6,057 bases of DNA, taken from contig JALRHB010000054.1 in NCBI GenBank assembly GCA_023253245.1, positions 2,585-8,641 of the forward strand. The letters are read 5' to 3'. The position numbers and the translations under genes are program-made. Below the pieces are notes generated by a model. It was given only the letters and a program-made list of their open reading frames with translations, did no database searches and was not told the origin of the DNA. Below, in pieces: positions 1-5,458 of this stretch; position 1 is the stretch's first letter; each line of letters begins with the position of its first letter. This DNA comes from Polynucleobacter sp. (lineage in GTDB: Bacteria > Pseudomonadota > Gammaproteobacteria > Burkholderiales > Burkholderiaceae).

Positions 1-1957
1 GATTCTGCTGATATAAAGCAGCCCATTCAAGCTGCAATTGTTTGGCGAGCTCTTTACGGAAAGCGCGCCGTGACATAAATATCTTCTGGGGATCTACGTT
101 AGAGCATTGCTCATACAAATAGGTTTCAGCAGGTAAGGTAAGCGCTAGCTCCTTAAAGCTAGGATCTAAACTTGGATCCATCAGGAGACTGCGATAAGCC
201 TTAATTAAAGCTTGATCGGGCAAGCGATTGCCTAAGATCATTTGCATAGCCAGCTTTTGACCAGCCTCCCAACGATTAAAAGCATCATCATCGCTAGAGA
301 ACAAGGTCAATAAATCATCCTCAGTCTGATCAAACTCGAGTTTAATTGGCGCTGAGAAATTACGATTAATTGATAGTACTGGTCGACTAGCAATCTCACC
401 AAATGTCCAAGTCTGACTCTCACCAGTAAGCTCTAGCAAGATTTCTGTTTGATCATTTTGAGCAGTCAGCAAACGCATTCTCAAAGGAATGTGGAATAGC
501 TGATCTCCAGACTTTGCCGGACTTTGCTTTAAAGTGATTCGATACTCCCTTTGATTAGCATCATAAGCTTCCTCAACTTTGACCCGTGGAGTCCCTGCCT
601 GGCTATACCAATTTTTGAACTGTGTCAGGTCACGGCCGTTAGCATCAGCCATGGCAGCTAAAAAATCATCGCAGGTCACCGCCTGCCCATCATGCCTCTT
701 GAAATACAAGTCCATGCCTTTGCGGAATCCCTCAACGCCCAATAAGGTTTGATACATCCGCACGACTTCTGCACCCTTCTCATAGACAGTGACTGTGTAG
801 AAATTATTAATCTCTTGATACTCGTCTGGACGGATGGGATGTGCCATCGGGCCTGCATCCTCAGGAAACTGCAGTTGACGTAACAGTCGAACATCCTCGA
901 TACGGCGCACTGCCCTCCCAGATTCACTCCCCATTTGATCAGCAGAGAACTCTTGATCCCTAAAAACAGTTAAACCTTCTTTTAGTGAGAGCTGAAACCA
1001 ATCTTGGCATGTGACACGATTACCAGTCCAGTTATGGAAGTACTCATGAGCCACAACACTTTCAATATTGGCAAAATCGGCATCGGTTGCAGTTTCCGCT
1101 TGCGCCAAAACAAATTTGGTATTGAAAATATTGAGGCCCTTATTTTCCATGGCGCCCATATTGAAGTCACTCACTGCAACAATCATGAAACGCTCAAGAT
1201 CAAGCTCAAGACCATAACGTTTCTCATCCCAATGAATGGAAGCAATGAGAGAGTCCATAGCATGACGTGTTTTTGAAAGGTCATGCGGCTCAACCCAAAT
1301 TTGCAGTAACTTTTTTGCGCCACTAGTTGTTGTGATGGTCTCTTCAATACACTCCAACTTACCAGCCACTAGCGCAAAGAGATAAGATGGCTTTGGAAAT
1401 GGATCCTCCCAAACCGCACTATGCCAGCCATTATCTAATTTTTCAGTAGCGATCAAATTACCATTAGAAAGCAATACTGGGTACTGCGCCTCACGTGCAC
1501 GCAAAGTTACGCGATAGCGGGCCATTACATCTGGTCTATCTAGGAAATAGGTAATCTTTCGAAAACCTTCAGCTTCGCACTGGGTAAAGAAATTGCCATT
1601 AGAAACATACAAACCCATTAAGGAAGTATTTTTTTCTGGAACACAGACGCAAATGATTTCTACGATGAAGGTTTTCTGCCCCCCTTCTGGCAAAGCATGA
1701 ATGGTAAGTGTTTCCGGGGTAAGCTCAAACTGACGATGCGCCTGGCCATTAATGCGCAAACTGACAAACTCAAGTTCATGGCCCTGTAGCACCAAAGGCA
1801 AATCTTGCTCATGACTTGCTCCAGGCAATACCTCTATGCGACTCTTTACGATCGTCCTAGCAGGATCAAGAGCGATATCTAATTCAACCTGCCCGAAGGT
1901 GTAATTTGGAGGGCGATATTCAAGCCTACGAAAGCTTTGCGGAAGATCTGTTTTCAT
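1..1957 (-). CDS. pepN: Aminopeptidase N (M1 zinc metallopeptidase), C-terminus cut by window edge
   Basis: Cytoplasmic M1-family zinc aminopeptidase that removes N-terminal residues, preferentially Ala, Arg and Lys in the E. coli enzyme, during peptide turnover. I translated the frame from the ATG at 1957 to the left edge: 652 codons, no stop. The family is about 870 residues, so roughly the last 220 (helical C-terminal domain) lie outside. Key residues are present: Q126-C-E128 (substrate amino-group site), GAMEN at 268-272 preceded by M267, HEYFH at 304-308 with the third zinc ligand E327 (HExxH-x18-E), and catalytic Y392 in VYEKG. Numbering runs 7 ahead of E. coli PepN up to E327 and 11 ahead at Y392, because of a 4-residue insertion around GSESGRAV. 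No frameshift is apparent. In-frame TAG and TAA lie just upstream of the ATG, so no earlier start is possible. No good Shine-Dalgarno is seen; a GAGGGG is about 14-16 nt away. It follows gdt1 by 33 bp with no terminator between, so read-through is likely. Confidence 0.97.
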   Translation of the reverse strand, partial: MKTDLPQSFRRLEYRPPNYTFGQVELDIALDPARTIVKSRIEVLPGASHEQDLPLVLQGHELEFVSLRINGQAHRQFELTPETLTIHALPEGGQKTFIVEIICVCVPEKNTSLMGLYVSNGNFFTQCEAEGFRKITYFLDRPDVMARYRVTLRAREAQYPVLLSNGNLIATEKLDNGWHSAVWEDPFPKPSYLFALVAGKLECIEETITTTSGAKKLLQIWVEPHDLSKTRHAMDSLIASIHWDEKRYGLELDLERFMIVAVSDFNMGAMENKGLNIFNTKFVLAQAETATDADFANIESVVAHEYFHNWTGNRVTCQDWFQLSLKEGLTVFRDQEFSADQMGSESGRAVRRIEDVRLLRQLQFPEDAGPMAHPIRPDEYQEINNFYTVTVYEKGAEVVRMYQTLLGVEGFRKGMDLYFKRHDGQAVTCDDFLAAMADANGRDLTQFKNWYSQAGTPRVKVEEAYDANQREYRITLKQSPAKSGDQLFHIPLRMRLLTAQNDQTEILLELTGESQTWTFGEIASRPVLSINRNFSAPIKLEFDQTEDDLLTLFSSDDDAFNRWEAGQKLAMQMILGNRLPDQALIKAYRSLLMDPSLDPSFKELALTLPAETYLYEQCSNVDPQKIFMSRRAFRKELAKQLQLEWAALYQQN

Positions 1958-1990
1958 GGACTAATTTTAAGCCCCTCGTAAAACTTTAGC

Positions 1991-2566
1991 TTAGCCCCAA
2001 ATTAAGGTTGCCACCCCAATTGCAATAAAGGTGAATGCAGCAACACCATGGACCCATTTAATGGGCATACGTTTGGTAAATTTTTGCCCGATCCATACTG
2101 CAGGAGCATTTGCCAACATCATCCCTAGCGTGGTGCCAATTGTGACGGCAAGCACATCTGGATACTTTGCCCCCAATGCAATAGTGGCTATCTGTGTCTT
2201 GTCACCCATCTCAGCCAAGAAAAAGAGTCCTACGGTCAATATAAATACCTGGAGAGCGCGATCGGCCACCTTGGATCCGGTGGCATCATCAATATGATCT
2301 GGGATCAACAGCCAAAGACCGATACCCAGAAAACTCAAGCCTAAAATCCACTTCATTAAATCTGGGCTAATAAAACCAGTCAACCAATGCCCTAAAAAGG
2401 CAGCACAGGCATGATTCGCAATTGTTGCGATGAGTATTCCCGCAATAATAGCCAAAGCCTGTTTGGGGTAGCGTGCGGCTAACATTAATGAAAGGAGTTG
2501 GGTCTTATCACCCATCTCCGCCAAAGCCACTACACCAGTAGATAGAGCTAATGCAGAAAAATCCAT
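1991..2566 (-). CDS. GDT1/TMEM165 (UPF0016) family membrane protein, probable Mn2+ exporter
   Basis: Complete 191-residue inner-membrane protein of the UPF0016/GDT1 family. Characterised relatives export or compartmentalise divalent cations: Vibrio MneA and cyanobacterial Mnx for Mn2+, yeast Gdt1 and human TMEM165 for Ca2+/Mn2+. The signature E-x-G-D-K-T occurs twice, at residues 17-22 (EMGDKT) and 119-124 (EMGDKT), each inside a hydrophobic helix. The two halves form the family's typical inverted repeat, with about three helices each, joined by a polar linker near residues 89-104 (PDHIDDATGSK). Length is normal for bacterial members. The ATG at 2566 is preceded in frame by TAA five codons upstream, and starting later would remove the first motif, so the start is secure although no Shine-Dalgarno sequence is visible. 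It sits behind the ald terminator and should have its own promoter in 2567-2651, which I could not identify. I saw no yybP-ykoY Mn riboswitch in that short gap. Mn2+ as substrate is inferred from family. Confidence 0.93.
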   Translation of the reverse strand: MDFSALALSTGVVALAEMGDKTQLLSLMLAARYPKQALAIIAGILIATIANHACAAFLGHWLTGFISPDLMKWILGLSFLGIGLWLLIPDHIDDATGSKVADRALQVFILTVGLFFLAEMGDKTQIATIALGAKYPDVLAVTIGTTLGMMLANAPAVWIGQKFTKRMPIKWVHGVAAFTFIAIGVATLIWG

Positions 2567-2651
2567 GGATTGAATTAGTTAAAGATTAGAAATACAAAAC
2601 ATAAAGCATAATCGAAACTCAATCTCCCAACGCAACTCTAGAGATCAACAC
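2567..2651 (-). promoter_or_regulatory. Leader and presumed promoter region of gdt1-pepN
   Basis: This 85-bp AT-rich stretch lies between the ald terminator and the gdt1 start, so a promoter for gdt1 is expected here. I found no convincing -35/-10 pair; the candidates (TTGCGT with TATGCT, or a TAATCT about 20 nt before the ATG) are poorly matched or badly spaced. No Shine-Dalgarno sequence precedes the ATG. A very short or absent leader is possible, but cannot be decided from the sequence. Confidence 0.3.
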
Positions 2652-2685
2652 AAAAAAGGGTCGACATTCGGGAGAATATCGACCC
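2652..2685 (-). terminator. Rho-independent terminator after ald
   Basis: Read on the minus strand, a 12-bp stem (GGGTCGATATTC with GAATGTCGACCC, one U-G wobble) closes a 4-nt loop (TCCC) and is followed at once by six T residues. The hairpin begins 19 nt after the ald stop codon. This is a textbook intrinsic terminator ending the permease-ald transcript and isolating it from gdt1-pepN. Confidence 0.93.
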
Positions 2686-2704
2686 GCCATAACTACAAAC
2701 TTGC

Positions 2705-3823
2705 TTAAGCAGCCATTAATTCATCAGCAGAAACAAACTCTACGTTTTGAGCTCTCGCTACAGGCTCTGAAGTTAAGCGCCCTTGATGAATACTCAAGCC
2801 ATTACGCAAATGGCAATCATGAAACAAAGCAGCTTTGATGCCTTTGTTTGCTAGAGCTTCAACATATGGGTAGGTTGCATTTGTCAAAGCAAAAGTGGAT
2901 GTGCGAGCTACCGCTCCAGGCATGTTAGCAACGCAATAGTGCAGCACCCCGTCCACGACGAAAGTAGGATCTGCATGGGTAGTTGGACGAGAAGTCTCAA
3001 AGCAGCCACCTTGATCAATCGCCACATCAACAACGATGGCCCCTGACTTCATTTTTTTCACCATATCACGAGTTACCAACTTGGGTGCGGCTGCACCTGG
3101 CAGCAAAACTGCCCCAATCACCACATCAGCCTCACATACTTCAATCTCAACAAGTAAAGGATCAGCGTAATAGGTTCTCACGCGGTTGCCATACAAGGCA
3201 TCAATTTGTCTTAAGCGATCGATGTCTCGGTCAAAGATACACACTTGAGCGCCCATGCCAACAGCCATTTGCAATGCATTACGACCGACCACACCAGCCC
3301 CAAGAATGACAACCTTTGCTGGAGCCACCCCAGGTACGCCAGCCATTAGTAATCCAAGACCACCATGGGTTTTTTCAAGATGCGTCGCTGCAGCCTGAAT
3401 CGACATGCGCCCCGCGACCTCGCTCATTGGCGCTAACAATGGTAAAGCTCCGCTACAAGATGTGACAGTTTCATAAGCAATACAGCTAGCTCCGGAATTC
3501 ATCAGCGCTTGTGTTTGCTGTGGATCAGGAGCTAAATGCAGATAGGTAAATAAGATCTGGTCTTCGCGCAACATCGCGCACTCCTGTGGTTGTGGCTCTT
3601 TTACCTTCACTATCATCTGGGCTTTTGAAAACACCTCAGCAGCACTATTGATTAAGGAAGCCCCCGCTAATCGATAGGACTCATCACTTAAGCCGATCTG
3701 CTCCCCCGCTCCACGTTGAACCAATACAGAATGTCCTTGCTTAGATAAAGCCCGTACATTTCCTGGCGTTAAACCTACACGAAATTCATTATTTTTCACC
3801 TCTTGAGGTAAGCCAATAATCAT
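2705..3823 (-). CDS. ald: Alanine dehydrogenase
   Basis: Cytosolic NAD-dependent L-alanine dehydrogenase catalysing L-alanine + NAD+ + H2O to pyruvate + NH4+ + NADH, normally used to catabolise alanine as carbon and nitrogen source. It is complete at 372 residues, the usual length. Functional residues fall at the same numbers as in the Mycobacterium tuberculosis enzyme as I recall it: R15 (carboxylate binding), K75 in KVKEP, H96 in TYLHLAPD, the Rossmann GAGVVG at 175-180 followed by D198 (NAD ribose), D270 and N300. The catalytic and NAD sites therefore look intact. The ATG at 3823 has a strong Shine-Dalgarno AAGGAG six bases upstream, overlapping the stop codon of the permease, so the two genes are co-transcribed and probably translationally coupled. 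An intrinsic terminator follows. The related transhydrogenase alpha subunit is excluded because that protein is longer and paired with a beta subunit. Confidence 0.97.
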   Translation of the reverse strand: MIIGLPQEVKNNEFRVGLTPGNVRALSKQGHSVLVQRGAGEQIGLSDESYRLAGASLINSAAEVFSKAQMIVKVKEPQPQECAMLREDQILFTYLHLAPDPQQTQALMNSGASCIAYETVTSCSGALPLLAPMSEVAGRMSIQAAATHLEKTHGGLGLLMAGVPGVAPAKVVILGAGVVGRNALQMAVGMGAQVCIFDRDIDRLRQIDALYGNRVRTYYADPLLVEIEVCEADVVIGAVLLPGAAAPKLVTRDMVKKMKSGAIVVDVAIDQGGCFETSRPTTHADPTFVVDGVLHYCVANMPGAVARTSTFALTNATYPYVEALANKGIKAALFHDCHLRNGLSIHQGRLTSEPVARAQNVEFVSADELMAA

Positions 3824-3829
3824 TTTGAT

Positions 3830-3835
3830 CTCCTT
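3830..3835 (-). promoter_or_regulatory. Ribosome binding site of ald, overlapping the permease stop
   Basis: AAGGAG on the minus strand, six bases before the ald ATG. Its first two bases are the last two of the TAA stop (3836-3834) of the permease, so ribosomes finishing the permease terminate on the ald Shine-Dalgarno. This arrangement favours translational coupling and confirms the ald start. Confidence 0.85.
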
Positions 3836-5216
3836 ATTTAAATTGACGATTTAGTTTTGTTTTGTGATGCAAGCCAACGATATAAAACATGGCGAGATAC
3901 ACAATTAATAAACACGGCCCGAGCACTAGGGCGATCCGCGCATCCTCATGAAAACCCATCAACACCACCACTAAGGCGATAAACACCAATGCGAACCACG
4001 AGGAATACGGCCACCAAGGAGTGCGATACGCTAATTCCGCTACTTGGTCTTTAGTTAAAGAGCGGCGAAACTGAATTTGCGTAAATAAAATAGCAATCCA
4101 CACCATCAAACCTACAAACGTCACAGCCGCCATAATGTATTGGAATGCTTTATCAGGAACAAAGTAGTTCAATACCACCCCCGTCATACATACTGCAACC
4201 GTTGCCATTACTGCACGATGTGGAACTCCATATTTAGATAGCTTGGCAAAGGGTGATGGCGCATAACCATTTACCGATAAAGCATATAAAAGTCGCCCAC
4301 CACTAAAGAGACCGGCATTGCATGATGACAAAGCCGCAGTGATTACAACAAAATTAATAATGCCTGCAGCCTCGCGTAAACCAATACGCTCGAACATCAC
4401 CACAAATGGACTCCCTTGTTGACCCACTTCATTCCAGGGAAAGATTGCAAGGATCACCAAAATCGCACCCATATAAAAAATTAAGATGCGCCACGCTAGA
4501 GAGTCAATTGCCATTGGAATGGTTTTGCGTGGATTTTCTGCTTCACCAGCTGACAAGCCAATCATCTCAATCCCAACATAGGCAAATAGAACCATCTGCA
4601 AGGAGAGCAACATGCCACTTATGCCATTTGGAAAAACCCCACCATGCTGCCAGAGATTGTTAAAACCAATGGGATTCCAGTCATTAGTAAATCCAAACAA
4701 GATGACGGAGCTACCCAATGCAATCATGGAGACAATTGCTACGACTTTGATCAAGGCGAACCAAAACTCGAACTCACCAAACACTTTGACTGCAATCAGA
4801 TTAATCAGCCCCATCATCAGAATAGAAGACAGCGCCCAAATCCACTGGGGTGTATCTGGAAACCAAATCCCCATATAAATCCCAACTGCAGTTACCTCAG
4901 CAATGCCAACAACAATCCAGTAAGTCCAATAACCCCATCCCACCATGTATCCTGCCAAAGGACCTACATAGGTGTTGGCATACGCAGCAAATGAACCTGC
5001 TACCGGCTCATGAACTGCCATCTCCCCCAAAGTTCTTAAAACAATAAAGGCTACGATTCCAGCCAGGAGATATCCTAAAAGGATGGATGGGCCGGCAATT
5101 TGTATTGCACTTGCAGAGCCCAAAAATAATCCGACACCAATGGTTGAACCCAAAGCCATCAAACGAATATGCCGCACTTTTAGGTGCCGCTTTAATCCAG
5201 TATGTTCAGTCTGCAA
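3834..5216 (-). CDS. APC-superfamily amino-acid permease (ProY-like), probable alanine/small amino acid importer
   Basis: Inner-membrane proton-coupled amino-acid importer of the APC superfamily, AAT family (ProY, CycA, AroP, GabP). The complete 460-residue protein has about 12 hydrophobic segments. Family signatures are the basic N-terminus then MALGSTIGVGLFLGS at 20-34 (unwound first helix that binds the substrate backbone), AGPS at 41-44, LGEM at 63-66, GVWFP-like GIWFP at 116-120, VKVFGEFEFWFALIK around 143-157, GLSAGEAENPRKTIP at 220-234, and LSSCNAGLFSGGRLLYAL near 296-313. Overall it resembles E. coli ProY most, from memory. Specificity cannot be read from sequence; the downstream ald suggests alanine or another small neutral amino acid (inference). 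The start is TTG at 5216, chosen because a perfect AAGGAGGT lies 5 nt upstream; the first in-frame ATG (codon 20) would remove the conserved basic N-terminus. It is the first gene of the two-gene operon with ald. Confidence 0.93.
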   Translation of the reverse strand: MQTEHTGLKRHLKVRHIRLMALGSTIGVGLFLGSASAIQIAGPSILLGYLLAGIVAFIVLRTLGEMAVHEPVAGSFAAYANTYVGPLAGYMVGWGYWTYWIVVGIAEVTAVGIYMGIWFPDTPQWIWALSSILMMGLINLIAVKVFGEFEFWFALIKVVAIVSMIALGSSVILFGFTNDWNPIGFNNLWQHGGVFPNGISGMLLSLQMVLFAYVGIEMIGLSAGEAENPRKTIPMAIDSLAWRILIFYMGAILVILAIFPWNEVGQQGSPFVVMFERIGLREAAGIINFVVITAALSSCNAGLFSGGRLLYALSVNGYAPSPFAKLSKYGVPHRAVMATVAVCMTGVVLNYFVPDKAFQYIMAAVTFVGLMVWIAILFTQIQFRRSLTKDQVAELAYRTPWWPYSSWFALVFIALVVVLMGFHEDARIALVLGPCLLIVYLAMFYIVGLHHKTKLNRQFK

Positions 5217-5221
5217 AAGAG

Positions 5222-5229
5222 ACCTCCTT
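5222..5229 (-). promoter_or_regulatory. Strong Shine-Dalgarno that fixes the permease TTG start
   Basis: AAGGAGGT on the minus strand is an eight-base match to the 16S rRNA anti-Shine-Dalgarno, ending five bases before the TTG at 5216. It is the reason for preferring the TTG codon. The nearest upstream ATG (in GCCAATGACAAATTGA) meets a stop after three codons and is not usable. Confidence 0.85.
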
Positions 5230-5240
5230 TCAATTTGTCA

Positions 5241-5255
5241 TTGGCAATTTGCCAA
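5241..5255. repeat. Perfect inverted repeat TTGGCAA-N-TTGCCAA in the permease leader
   Basis: A 15-bp palindrome with 7-bp arms around one base, 11 bp upstream of the permease Shine-Dalgarno. As DNA it could be an operator; it contains a T-N11-A spacing compatible with LysR-type regulators. As RNA it would form a small UUGGC/GCCAA hairpin just before the ribosome binding site. No regulator gene is present in the window, so its role is open. Confidence 0.5.
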
Positions 5256-5312
5256 CGAAGCAAAGTCTAGGGAGGACTATTCAACTCTACTAGAGGAGAA
5301 AAATGTCTAAAG

Positions 5313-5340
5313 TAACTAAACGTAGAAAAATAATGGTCAA
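5313..5340 (-). promoter_or_regulatory. Candidate sigma-70 promoter for the permease-ald operon
   Basis: On the minus strand TTGACC (5340-5335, five of six with the -35 consensus) is followed after 16 bp by TAGTTA (5318-5313), a poor -10 match. This would start transcription near 5305 and give a leader of about 90 nt carrying the two small palindromes at 5285-5295 and 5241-5255. The -35 is good and the -10 is weak, so this is tentative. Confidence 0.3.
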
Positions 5341-5341
5341 A

Positions 5342-5355
5342 AATGAGTGCTCATT
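5342..5355. repeat. Inverted repeat AATGAG-N2-CTCATT next to the candidate -35
   Basis: A 6-2-6 palindrome immediately upstream of the candidate -35 TTGACC (5340-5335). Its GTGCTCA half (5347-5353) recurs as a direct repeat at 5376-5382, 29 bp away. Position and symmetry would suit an activator or repressor site. Read on the minus strand, the palindrome runs into TTTTTG, so a weak AT-rich terminator for tcdA is an alternative reading. Confidence 0.4.
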
Positions 5356-5458
5356 GAAATATCAAGGACCTTAAGGTGCTCAATAAATTTGGGATGACAG
5401 AAGAATCTGAAACTTCCTACAGGGATTCCCCTTAAGGGTTTTGATGCCCCAAGAAAAA

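Larger units (their letters stand above)
5217..5458. other. Intergenic region between tcdA and the permease
   Basis: This 242-bp gap is the largest non-coding stretch in the window. It should hold the end of the tcdA transcript and the promoter and leader of permease-ald. It is rich in short palindromes: CTCTA-N-TAGAG (5285-5295), TTGGCAA-N-TTGCCAA (5241-5255), AATGAG-N2-CTCATT (5342-5355) and two copies of CCTTAAGG (5369-5376 and 5430-5437). I recognise no tRNA, known riboswitch or strong intrinsic terminator. On the plus strand there is a 23-codon open frame (5303-5374) with GAGGAG four bases before its ATG, treated as a low-confidence observation. Confidence 0.6.

Noticed and set aside
1004..1276. 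90-codon plus-strand open frame
   Set aside because: It lies wholly antisense to the conserved catalytic part of pepN (the HEYFH and GAMEN region) and its translation resembles no family I know; it is a shadow of pepN codon use.
2567..2704. Mn-sensing yybP-ykoY riboswitch in front of gdt1
   Set aside because: Expected because such riboswitches often precede Mn exporters, but the gap is only 138 bp, part of it is the ald terminator, and the conserved motif of that riboswitch is not visible.
4406..5047. Several overlapping plus-strand open frames of 65-116 codons
   Set aside because: All are antisense to the permease, whose frame is continuous with family motifs throughout; the antisense translations are low-complexity and rich in His, Gln, Asn and Ser, as expected opposite membrane-protein codons.
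5417..5450. Intrinsic terminator for tcdA at the CCCTTAAGGG / AGGGGAATCCCT region
   Set aside because: Stems are only 3-4 bp when a real loop is allowed, and no T tract follows on the minus strand.
5217..5458. Glycine riboswitch or other known aptamer in the permease leader
   Set aside because: Considered because amino-acid permeases can carry one; the conserved glycine aptamer core is not present and the leader is too short for a tandem form.
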